Positions 1-5,632 are shown, numbered from the stretch's first letter. The stretch: DNA of 6,341 bases from Eubacterium sp. (GCA_023663915.1 JAMPGN010000232.1:1-6341); one strand, 5' to 3'. A program made the numbers and translations. Notes: generated from the letters alone by a model not told the origin.

Positions 1-40
1 TTTAGCAGTCCACTTTGCGGTAGGACTCACCACTAATAGT

Positions 41-68
41 ATAATACCATATTTCAAACAATAGTCAA
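41..68 (-). promoter_or_regulatory. Candidate sigma-A type promoter reading out of the left edge
   Basis: On the minus strand TTGACT (68..63) is followed after 16 bases by TATTAT (46..41). An alternative -10, TATACT, lies at 43..38. The -35 matches the consensus at 5 of 6 bases and the region is AT-rich intergenic DNA downstream of the hsdS remnant, so it probably serves a gene beyond the window edge. No start codon with a ribosome binding site is visible in the remaining 40 bases, so the target is unknown. Confidence 0.45.
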
Positions 69-208
69 TCTGTTTTTTGGGAATTGCATCATACCTGCAT
101 TCTCAATCACAGCGTATAAAAACTCAAATTTATAATGTAGCTATATTGCACTTCCAATAATTTTGTACTGATATTGTAGCATGCAGGCATTATATAAACA
201 ATGATCAT

Positions 209-1411
209 TTAACGGCTTGACAATTCTCCTAAAATAATCACTTGTAATTCAATCAAATTTTCAATTTCACTTTGATTTTGATAAAACACCTCAAATATTT
301 TATCTATTGCATTAATAAACGAGTTTGCAATATTTTCAGAAGCGATTACTACTGGTATAGGATTCAATATCTTCATTGTGAGAAATCTAGTTGCTGTACC
401 AGAGGATATTCCTTTAAACTCATTTAACTGTTTCTTTAGAACAAAATATAGCTGCTTATTTGAAACCAATTTGTTTTTGGAAAAAATTACATAGGCACGT
501 TGATATGCATCGAATTTCCCACAGTATATTTTTAACGAATAAATAGCGCTTGCGTTATTTCCAGCCAATAAAACAGCCTCTTGGTCAAAGGGAAAGGTAT
601 TTGTACGATATGTTGCTTGTGAACAAGTAAAAAATGGATATCGTCCATTTGCTACAGCATCTTCGGAATTAAGCTTTCCCGTTTTTATTGTGCTTGTTTC
701 TTCCAAAGTAGACATTTCACAATCAGCAGAGTTATTTACAATCATTTCATTATAGATCGCTTCTGCTTGTGCTTCTAAATTATCATTTATTTTCCGCTTA
801 AGACTAATTCTATCTCCTGCCGCCTTATATATCTTCACAATGTTTTCTTGTTCCCCTACTGTCGGAACCGGTAAGTAAGTATCACACAGCTCATCCCAAT
901 CAAAAATTTCTCTTACACTACCATGAGATTTATACCTTGCATATCTATCAAACTCTGGTCTGCTAAACCATAGCATCAAATACTCTGGTAACAATTTTTC
1001 TATATTCACTATCTCAAACACTATATATGAGCTTGAAATAATACATTCATCTTCTTCTAATAATGCTACCGATATTTTATCCCCATTTCTTGATGTCACT
1101 GAACCATAAACAAACTGTCCTTTCCGAACAACCCTATAATTTGAAAAATCTGTTCCTACTGTATTGGCAATAGACTCCATAAAAGATTTACGAATGCTTA
1201 CTCCCAACAATCGGGATACCTTCAAATCTTTATGCTGGTCATTGGTAAAAATATTTGCCGCCATCTCTCCGAGATTCGCTGAGATACCACGAATTGCCAG
1301 ATTCATCTTTGCCAGCTCGTAGGTTGTATTTGTATATTCCTGCCCATAAATAGAAACTTTCTTCTTATTCCCGTGATGCGCCTCGATAAATTTCATGGAC
1401 TGCACAAACAT
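209..1411 (-). pseudogene. hsdS: HsdM-HsdS chimera: internal methyltransferase fragment fused to type I specificity subunit
   Basis: This is a 400-codon open frame made of two type I restriction-modification genes. Residues 1-64 (MFVQSMKFIEAHHG to QHKDLK) match the part of HsdM that directly follows SAM-binding motif I (GSGGMFVQS) and precedes the NPPF catalytic motif; neither motif is present. From about residue 65 (VSRLLGVSI) the sequence is HsdS. It has the end part of target-recognition domain 1 (TSRNGDKISVALL, HGSVREIF), the central conserved helix region (GEQENIVKIYK, KINDNLEAQAEAIYNE, about 185-220), a second recognition domain, and a C-terminal coiled-coil-like helix (about 355-400). 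An ordinary HsdS of this family has roughly 20 further residues before the VSRLLGVSI segment. HsdS normally selects the DNA target for an M2S or R2M2S complex. The first ATG has no ribosome binding site; the nearest AGGAGG is about 40 bases upstream, at the end of the regulator gene. The HsdM part looks richer in G+C than the HsdS part. I read it as a deletion remnant, though the long open frame leaves room for a translated product. Confidence 0.82.
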
Positions 1412-1450
1412 ACCGTCCGCAATGATTTTTGCTCTTTGTGTCTCAAATTT

Positions 1451-1456
1451 CCTCCT
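1451..1456 (-). promoter_or_regulatory. Orphaned ribosome binding site AGGAGG
   Basis: A full AGGAGG overlaps the end of the broken XRE gene. The expected start codon some 7-9 bases downstream is missing: the next in-frame ATG is at 1411, about 40 bases away. This fits loss of the original 5' end of hsdM by deletion. A TTG at 1446..1444 is out of frame with the chimera. Confidence 0.6.
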
Positions 1457-1651
1457 CAGTCTTTTGAAAATTCCAATATATCGTCAACTCCACACTCTAA
1501 CACACCGCAAATTTTCGCAATCGTTTCCATAGAAACAAATTCGTCTTTATTGAGTCTTATAATAATGTTTCCGCTTATCTGCGCTTTCTTTTGAAGTTCC
1601 GATTTTTTTATCAATCATTAATTTCCATAAACAATTATAATTTACCCTCAT
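1456..1651 (-). pseudogene. Frameshifted small XRE/Cro family regulator upstream of the restriction locus
   Basis: The gene starts at ATG 1651 with GGAGGG at 1666..1661, nine bases upstream. The first frame reads MRVNYNCLWKLMIDKK and runs to a stop at 1549..1547 (34 codons). Homology then continues in another frame from about 1613: KKSELQKKAQISGN, RLNKDEFVSMETIAKIC and CGVDDILEFSKD, ending at TGA 1458..1456. Joined, these give a typical small single-domain helix-turn-helix regulator of about 67 residues, with recognition-helix residues around SGNIIIRLNKDE. Regulators of this family are often found directly upstream of methyltransferase genes and control their expression. The frame changes at a run of seven A (minus strand, 1609..1603). 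The stop codon is followed within two bases by the AGGAGG that presumably once served the first restriction gene. It is broken as read unless a sequencing error or slippage restores the frame. Confidence 0.75.
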
Positions 1652-1990
1652 TCGCCAGTACCCTCCACATATATTTCATATCACTATATCGTTGCATTTT
1701 CCATCATTTTTGTGTTTCAATCCTTAAATACTGTCTTATGTTCTTCAACTGATTATCCGCCTTGACTGTGGATCGGGGAATCTGAGGGGAAGTATTACCG
1801 GATACAGATATTCGACGAAATGAAAGCCGCGGCGTGGAGGAAGTGTTATTTACCAGTATGAACGGGGTATCGGGTCTTGAAGAAGGGGCAAAGCCCATCT
1901 TTATTTGACAAAACAGGGGACACCTCACACCCGAAGCGTCCCCCAATGATTCCTATTCCTTATTCATTTCCGGCTTACTATGCGTAATCC
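1652..1990. other. Intergenic stretch between importer operon and restriction remnant
   Basis: About 340 bases with no gene I can support. The right part (roughly 1745-1990) has base composition like the importer genes and contains the GGGGAC/GTCCCC hairpin. The left part (1652-1745) is AT-rich and should contain the promoter of the XRE regulator, but I see no -35/-10 pair with good spacing there. An 80-codon open frame on the minus strand (1946..1704) begins with TTG, has no ribosome binding site, runs through the hairpin and has no recognisable motif. A decayed fragment of another gene cannot be excluded. Confidence 0.5.
1916..1944 (-). terminator. Probable Rho-independent terminator of the importer operon
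   Basis: In the minus-strand direction GGGGAC (1943..1938, with one more G at 1944) pairs perfectly with GTCCCC (1921..1916) across a 16-base loop, followed by TGTTTTGTC. It lies about 47 bases after the stop codon of the binding protein gene, where an operon terminator is expected. The U-tract is interrupted and the loop is long, so efficiency may be modest. Palindromes of this GGGGAC type can also be dispersed repeats. Confidence 0.55.
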
Positions 1991-2908
1991 TTACTCTGCC
2001 GTAGTCTCCTCCGTATACTTCACGCCCAGCTCAGAGATCGTACCGTCGGCAAGTTTTGCCTCGATCGCCTTATTCATCATATCAAGAAGTTCTGTATTGC
2101 CCTTCCGTACTGCAATCGCATATTCCTCGGACTCAAATGCATCCGGATCTTCCACAATCTTAAGACCTTCGTTGTCACTGACATACTTCTGTGCCGTCGC
2201 GGAATCGATAACGACTACATCACACTTGCCGTTTACCAGTTCCATCACTGCCTCGGTACCCTTTTTGAATGCCTCATACGGATATCCCATCTCCTGGACG
2301 CAGATCTCACCGGTATAACCTTGTACGACGCAGATCTTCTTGTCCGCCATATCTGTTGCCACCGCGATATCAGAGTCTTCCTTCACGATCATAACCTGAG
2401 TTGCCGTATAGTAAGACGTTGAGAAATCAACCGCTTCCAATCTCTCTTCCGTTACCGTCATACCTGCGATCGCCGCATCGATCTGACCATTCTGCAATGC
2501 AACTAACAGAGAATCAAACTCCATGTTTTCGACTGCCGCTGTCATGCCGTTGTCTTCCGCAATCTGTTTTGCGATTGCCATATCGATACCGTCATACTGG
2601 TCGATCACACCGCTGCCTGCAACGAACTCAAAAGGCGGGAACTCCGCGTTTGTTCCAAATGTGATAACACCCTCTGTCTTCGTCATTGCTGTGCTGGAAG
2701 CCTCTTCTGCACCTGCTTCCTCGGCTGCTGCCTCCTCGCCGGTCTCTTCGGTAGCTGCTTCTGTTTCTGCTGCATCAGAAGCCTCTGTCTCTGTACCGGT
2801 TGTCTCTGCCGGAGCACTCTCCGCCGCCTGATCTGCATTGCCGCCGCAAGCCGTCATCATCATAGCTGCCGCAAGCACAAGCGCTGCTACTTTGGTTGTC
2901 TTTTTCAT
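1991..2908 (-). CDS. Polar amino acid ABC transporter, substrate-binding lipoprotein
   Basis: This is the extracellular binding protein of the importer encoded with the two genes upstream. From the chosen start, residues 1-20 are a lipoprotein signal peptide (MKKTTKVAALVL, then Ala/Met-rich) ending in the lipobox MTAC, so Cys21 would be lipidated and anchored to the outer face of the membrane. Residues 22 to about 78 form a very acidic Ala/Glu/Thr linker. From about residue 80 the family 3 solute-binding fold follows: FGTNAEFPPFEF, YDGIDMAIAKQIAE, FDSLLVALQNGQIDAAIAGM, then TVTEERLEAVDFS, whose Arg in this family normally binds the ligand carboxylate. The second lobe has VVQGYTGEI and a C-terminal helix. 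Length (305 residues) is normal for the family plus linker. The start at 2908 is preferred over ATG 2914 because AGGAGG lies 8 bases before it but only 2 bases before the other. The ligand cannot be read with certainty; the ArgR-like operator hints at arginine or another basic amino acid. Confidence 0.93.
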   Translation of the reverse strand: MKKTTKVAALVLAAAMMMTACGGNADQAAESAPAETTGTETEASDAAETEAATEETGEEAAAEEAGAEEASSTAMTKTEGVITFGTNAEFPPFEFVAGSGVIDQYDGIDMAIAKQIAEDNGMTAAVENMEFDSLLVALQNGQIDAAIAGMTVTEERLEAVDFSTSYYTATQVMIVKEDSDIAVATDMADKKICVVQGYTGEICVQEMGYPYEAFKKGTEAVMELVNGKCDVVVIDSATAQKYVSDNEGLKIVEDPDAFESEEYAIAVRKGNTELLDMMNKAIEAKLADGTISELGVKYTEETTAE

Positions 2909-2916
2909 AATCATTT

Positions 2917-2922
2917 CCTCCT
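2917..2922 (-). promoter_or_regulatory. Ribosome binding site AGGAGG of the binding protein gene
   Basis: AGGAGG is 8 bases from ATG 2908 and only 2 bases from ATG 2914. This decides the start in favour of 2908. Confidence 0.85.
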
Positions 2923-2965
2923 CGTATTCATAAATTAAACTTCGGTAACTACCTGCATAAATCCT

Positions 2966-3029
2966 GGCAGCTGCCTATATCTTAACCGCATGGAAAAAGC
3001 GGCTGATACCAACTTAAGCCTCGCAAGGC
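2966..3029 (-). promoter_or_regulatory. Cluster of small stem-loops between ATPase and binding protein genes
   Basis: The 122-base gap holds three small palindromes: GCCT/AGGC with a 4-base loop (3018-3029), AGCCGC/GCGGTT with one G-U pair and a 9-base loop (2984-3004), and the perfect 10-base palindrome GGCAGCTGCC (2966-2975). None is followed by a U-tract, so they do not look like a terminator. They may be an mRNA processing or stabilising element allowing the binding protein to be made at a different level from the ATPase and permease. I see no convincing internal promoter. Confidence 0.35.
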
Positions 3030-3030
3030 A

Positions 3031-3753
3031 TCACAAAACTTTGCTTAAAAACAACTGCGTCCTTTCGTTCTTCGGATGGTTAAACACCTCTTCCGGCGTT
3101 CCACTCTCCATGACTTTGCCTTGATCGATAAAGAGCACTCTGGACGCAACCTCCCTAGCAAACCCCATCTCGTGGGTGACAATCACCATCGTCATACCGG
3201 ATTTGGCAAGGTCTTTCATAACATCTAGCACCTCGCCCACCATCTCCGGATCGAGCGCCGAAGTCGGCTCGTCGAAAAGCATGATCTCTGGATTCATGGC
3301 AAGCGCCCTCGCGATCGCGACACGCTGTTTCTGCCCGCCGGACAACTGCGCCGGATAAGCGTCCGCCTTCTCCGCCAGATTGACACGCTCCAAGAGCTCC
3401 TGTCCCCTCTTTATGGCCTCTTCCTTCGTCATCTTCTTAAGGAGCACCGGAGCTAACGTAATATTGTCCATAATCGTCAGATGGGGAAAAAGATTAAACT
3501 GCTGGAACACCATACCCATCTTCTGTCTGACATGATTGACGTTCACTTTCGGGGCATTGATCTGTTGATCGTCCACATAGATCTCGCCGTCAGTCGCCTT
3601 TTCAAGCAGATTTAAGCATCTCAAAAAAGTGCTTTTCCCAGAACCCGAAGGACCGATCACGACGACGACTTCCCCCGGCTTAATATGTTCATCGATTCCA
3701 TCCAAAACCGTCAGGTCACCGAATTTTTTATGTAAGTTCTTTACTTTAATCAT
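3031..3753 (-). CDS. glnQ: Polar amino acid ABC transporter, ATP-binding protein
   Basis: This is the cytoplasmic ATPase subunit, 240 residues, the usual length for the GlnQ/HisP/ArtP group. All nucleotide-binding motifs are present in order: Walker [10 protein letters not shown] (34-42), Q-loop [11 protein letters not shown] (83-93), ABC signature LSGGQKQR (137-144), Walker B IMLFDEP (157-163) with catalytic Glu162, D-loop SALD (165-168) and H-loop His194 (VTHEM). A dimer of this protein would couple ATP hydrolysis to uptake through the permease encoded just upstream. Its start follows the permease stop by 15 bases, with AAGGAG (3767..3762) eight bases before the ATG, so the two are translated from one message. 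The symbol follows the best-known family member; glutamine itself is not shown to be the substrate. Confidence 0.95.
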   Translation of the reverse strand: MIKVKNLHKKFGDLTVLDGIDEHIKPGEVVVVIGPSGSGKSTFLRCLNLLEKATDGEIYVDDQQINAPKVNVNHVRQKMGMVFQQFNLFPHLTIMDNITLAPVLLKKMTKEEAIKRGQELLERVNLAEKADAYPAQLSGGQKQRVAIARALAMNPEIMLFDEPTSALDPEMVGEVLDVMKDLAKSGMTMVIVTHEMGFAREVASRVLFIDQGKVMESGTPEEVFNHPKNERTQLFLSKVL

Positions 3754-3768
3754 AAAAATCTCTCCTTC

Positions 3769-4467
3769 CTACCTGACATCAGACTTGCGCAAATGTTTCT
3801 CAATCTGCCGGAGTGCCAGCGTCAAAACCTTAATCAGCACATAATAGATCACAGCCGTTCCGATCAGCGGCATGAATGCCTGGAAAGTCGCACTTTTGAT
3901 AAAGTCACCCGCCTTCTGGATATCCATCAGCCCTACATAACCGACAATCGCCGTCTCCTTGATAAGCACAATAAATTCATTGCAAAGCGCCGGAAAAATA
4001 TTCTTGACCGCCTGTGGGATAACGATTCTCGTCATCGTCTGAAAACCATTCAGTCCCAGCGATCTTCCGGCTTCCGTCTGCCCATGGTCCACCGAGAGAA
4101 TACCACCTCTGATGATCTCCGATACATATGCACCGGAATTGACACCGAACGCGATCGCTGCAATAATCCATTTATCCAGATTCACCGTCGCGAAGATCAC
4201 GAAATAAATAATCATCAACTGGGTAACAGAAGGCGTTCCGCGGATTACATCGGTATAAATCCCACCTAGAACCTTCGGCAGTTTCCTCTTGGACAGATTG
4301 CACATCGCAATCAGCATACCAATCAATATACCGATGATAACTGCCAGAAGCGAAACTTTAATGGTAACTCCGATTCCGCTCAGTAACAATTTATAACGAT
4401 CTTCCCTGATAAAACATTGCTCAAATAAGCCACAGAAATCAGAAAACCATGCTTGCATCCCTGTCAT
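3769..4467 (-). CDS. glnP: Polar amino acid ABC transporter, permease protein
   Basis: This is the inner-membrane permease of the HisM/GlnP type, 232 residues from the chosen start. Hydrophobic segments lie at about 27-56, 83-95, 100-119, 160-185 and 205-225. The family signature RGTP is at 76-79. The EAA loop that docks onto the ATPase spans Glu132-Pro151 (TEAGRSLGLNGFQTM, then RIVIPQA). The frame is open up to ATG 4536, but that codon lies inside the promoter -10 box and cannot be on the message. ATG 4467 has AAAGGA (4482..4477) nine bases upstream and is the best start. The protein presumably works as a homodimer because only one permease gene is present. It is the first gene of a three-gene operon, with ATPase and binding protein following. 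Confidence 0.93.
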   Translation of the reverse strand: MTGMQAWFSDFCGLFEQCFIREDRYKLLLSGIGVTIKVSLLAVIIGILIGMLIAMCNLSKRKLPKVLGGIYTDVIRGTPSVTQLMIIYFVIFATVNLDKWIIAAIAFGVNSGAYVSEIIRGGILSVDHGQTEAGRSLGLNGFQTMTRIVIPQAVKNIFPALCNEFIVLIKETAIVGYVGLMDIQKAGDFIKSATFQAFMPLIGTAVIYYVLIKVLTLALRQIEKHLRKSDVR

Positions 4468-4476
4468 TTGTCTGTA

Positions 4477-4482
4477 TCCTTT
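4477..4482 (-). promoter_or_regulatory. Ribosome binding site AAAGGA deciding the permease start
   Basis: AAAGGA lies nine bases before ATG 4467. No comparable site precedes the other in-frame ATGs, and ATG 4536 overlaps the promoter. Confidence 0.75.
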
Positions 4483-4487
4483 CATCT

Positions 4488-4518
4488 GATATGCATATTG
4501 TGCATATATATGCATATC
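4488..4518 (-). promoter_or_regulatory. Perfect 11-bp inverted repeat, ARG-box-like operator or 5' hairpin
   Basis: GATATGCATAT (4488-4498) and ATATGCATATC (4508-4518) are exact reverse complements around a 9-base centre. Inside lies the 14-base palindrome TGCATATATATGCA (4501-4514), which has the layout of an ArgR box (TGAAT, four A/T, ATTCA) with C/G in place of one A/T pair. The element lies between the predicted transcription start and the permease ribosome binding site, a position suited to repression. As RNA it could also form a stem-loop just upstream of the ribosome binding site. Confidence 0.6.
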
Positions 4519-4534
4519 ATAAGTCTCGACTCGC

Positions 4535-4563
4535 ATTATATCACAAAGAATGCGGGTTGAAAA
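4535..4563 (-). promoter_or_regulatory. Extended -10 promoter of the amino acid importer operon
   Basis: On the minus strand a perfect TATAAT (4540..4535) is preceded by TGA, forming an extended -10 (TGnTATAAT). TTTTCA (4563..4558) lies 17 bases upstream as a weak -35. Transcription would start near 4528, giving a leader of about 60 bases that holds the inverted repeat. There is no clear terminator between hicB and this promoter, so some read-through from hicAB is possible. Confidence 0.8.
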
Positions 4564-4600
4564 GCATTATTGATAAGATGTTGATATATTTGTGAGAATT

Positions 4601-5017
4601 TTATATACCAATCTTCTGCATAAGCGCATCTTGCAGCAATTTAGAAAAATTGATTCCCAATTTCTCCGCTTCTACATTTAAATAATACGGGATCGTACAA
4701 TTTTTCTTCACCATACGATTATCGCGCTTTCTTCGATATTCGGTAAAGTCTATATCGACCATTGTTAAAATCCCTGTGGTATAATCAAATATTTCTGTAT
4801 CTGTCTTGGCTTTCTGCAGAGCCTCATCGTATCTCGAAACCTTCGGAAACGCTTTTTGATCGTCTTCGTAATCGATCCCCTTTAGACCGATCGCATCCCT
4901 CGCCATGCAAATAGCATCTGCCATATTTTTACCTTCCGTATAGATTTCCCAATCCGGTACATAGACCAGATATTCATTGTTATATGGCGCGATAAATATC
5001 GGATAAACCTCTTTCAT
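4601..5017 (-). CDS. hicB: HicB family antitoxin
   Basis: The protein has 138 residues. The N-terminal part (MKEVYPIFIAPYNNEYLVYVP, then ADAICMARDAIGLKGIDYE, residues 1-50) is the HicB partial RNase H-like fold that binds and neutralises HicA. The C-terminal part (about 103-138: KKNCTIPYYLNVEAEKLGIN, then FSKLLQDAL) resembles the DNA-binding ribbon-helix-helix or HTH tail found in many HicB proteins, which lets the complex repress its own promoter. It lies 57 bases downstream of hicA in the usual toxin-first order. Its own ribosome binding site, AAAGGAGA, is eight bases before ATG 5017. Nothing suggests damage. Confidence 0.9.
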   Translation of the reverse strand: MKEVYPIFIAPYNNEYLVYVPDWEIYTEGKNMADAICMARDAIGLKGIDYEDDQKAFPKVSRYDEALQKAKTDTEIFDYTTGILTMVDIDFTEYRRKRDNRMVKKNCTIPYYLNVEAEKLGINFSKLLQDALMQKIGI

Positions 5018-5074
5018 TGACGTACTCTCCTTTCAATTTTCATATAAACCGCTTATCATTATAGCTGTATGGAA

Positions 5075-5248
5075 CTATTTTAATCCCCATTTTTTAATGA
5101 TCTGCTTCGCAGTAATTTCATTGATCTCTTTGTGCCTCGGAATCTGTTCGGTATCATTTCCTCTCTTATATGTATCATGATTTCCGCCATGTTCCTTAAA
5201 ACGAAACCCTGCTTTTTCAAGCATTTTAATCAGGGTTCTCTGCTTCAT
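5075..5248 (-). CDS. hicA: HicA family mRNA interferase toxin
   Basis: The protein has 57 residues, typical for HicA. The sequence LIKMLEKAGF (6-15), the HGGNHDTYKR segment (20-29) with conserved His24 as the expected catalytic residue of the double-stranded RNA-binding-like fold, and the IPRHKEINEITAKQIIKKWG tail are all family hallmarks. HicA toxins cleave mRNA and stop translation when not held by HicB. The start at 5248 is chosen over an upstream in-frame start at 5284 because GGGAGGT (5265..5259) lies ten bases before it and because the promoter -10 lies between the two. The codons before Met13 of the longer frame would not be transcribed. Confidence 0.9.
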   Translation of the reverse strand: MKQRTLIKMLEKAGFRFKEHGGNHDTYKRGNDTEQIPRHKEINEITAKQIIKKWGLK

Positions 5249-5258
5249 ATATAAAATT

Positions 5259-5265
5259 ACCTCCC
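5259..5265 (-). promoter_or_regulatory. Ribosome binding site GGGAGGT of hicA
   Basis: It lies ten bases before ATG 5248 and fixes the start of the 57-residue toxin. Confidence 0.8.
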
Positions 5266-5273
5266 ATGAATAT

Positions 5274-5301
5274 ATTATACACACACAATACGCCTCGTCA
5301 A
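5274..5301 (-). promoter_or_regulatory. Promoter of hicAB
   Basis: TTGACG (5301..5296) and a perfect TATAAT (5279..5274) are separated by 16 bases on the minus strand. Transcription would begin close to 5266, only some 18 bases before the hicA ATG and just before its ribosome binding site. Confidence 0.8.
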
Positions 5302-5327
5302 TACTTAATGCGCATAAAATGCGTATT
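5287..5327. promoter_or_regulatory. Putative HicB operator: repeated AATRCGC half-sites
   Basis: AATACGC (5287-5293, in the promoter spacer) and AATGCGC (5307-5313) are direct repeats exactly 20 bp apart. GCGTATT (5321-5327) is the inverted copy. The second and third form a 9-bp inverted repeat with one mismatch around AAA (5307-5327). Arrangement around the -35 box is what autoregulation by HicB or the HicA-HicB complex would need. Confidence 0.5.
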
Positions 5328-5520
5328 TATCAATATTACATTTTTTTCATTAGACAACTTTCTACTATAACATAAACTAAACTTCCAAATTTTCTACAAT
5401 TCATATTTTGTGGATAAAAGCATAGATTTCTGAAATATAATAGATAGAAAAAATAAGAAGACCATCGCCACAGATCAAAAAATATATGCATTTAGAGTAT
5501 ATTAACACTTCCCATACTAT

Positions 5521-5549
5521 TTGACAAGCACTAGCCGACATGTTGTAAT
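5521..5549 (+). promoter_or_regulatory. Strong candidate plus-strand promoter in the intergenic region
   Basis: A perfect TTGACA (5521-5526), a 17-base spacer and TGTAAT (5544-5549), preceded by TGT as an extended -10, form a near-consensus promoter. It points toward the inverted repeat and then, antisense, into the 3' end of the recombinase gene. No plus-strand gene follows, so the product would be a small or antisense RNA if the site is active. Confidence 0.55.
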
Positions 5550-5592
5550 TTTTTATCAAAATATTTGAAACTCACCATAAAAGTATATTTTC

Positions 5593-5632
5593 AACAAAAA
5601 AATGCAACACTTGTATAAGAAGTGTTGCATTT
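5593..5632 (-). terminator. Rho-independent terminator of the recombinase gene (13-bp stem)
   Basis: AAATGCAACACTT (5600-5612) and AAGTGTTGCATTT (5620-5632) pair perfectly around GTATAAG. Reading on the minus strand the stem is followed by a T-run and GTTG (5599..5593), the standard form of an intrinsic terminator, some 80 bases after the recombinase stop. On the plus strand the T-run after the stem is poor. The same geometry also resembles a tyrosine recombinase core site. Confidence 0.75.

Noticed and set aside
7..27. Short stem AGTCC/GGACT with an 11-base loop at the left edge
   Set aside because: A 5-bp stem with a long loop and no U-tract is expected by chance.
1373..1594. Plus-strand open frame over the regulator gene
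   Set aside because: It is the antisense shadow of the XRE regulator and the HsdM fragment and lacks a ribosome binding site.
1714..1723. GGATTGAAAC on the minus strand, resembling the 3' end of some CRISPR repeats
   Set aside because: It occurs only once, with no spaced copies and no cas genes; chance match.
1886..1896. GGGC-AAA-GCCC mini-hairpin
   Set aside because: The stem is only four pairs and no T-run follows on either strand close enough to act as a terminator.
1704..1946. 80-codon minus-strand open frame beginning with TTG
   Set aside because: No ribosome binding site, runs through the operon terminator hairpin, low-complexity Ser/Pro/Arg composition, and no recognisable motif.
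1980..2831. Several plus-strand open frames opposite the binding protein gene
   Set aside because: Composition mirrors the opposite strand; no ribosome binding sites; the minus-strand lipoprotein is unambiguous.
2909..2914. Two extra residues (Met-Ile) at the binding protein N-terminus
   Set aside because: ATG 2914 is only two bases from AGGAGG, too close for initiation.
3793..4269. 158-codon plus-strand open frame opposite the permease gene
   Set aside because: Shadow of the permease; Arg/His/Asn-rich with no motif, and the permease signature motifs are clear.
4468..4536. Longer N-terminus for the permease from ATG 4536
   Set aside because: That ATG lies in the TATAAT promoter box and the extra residues come from the inverted-repeat operator.
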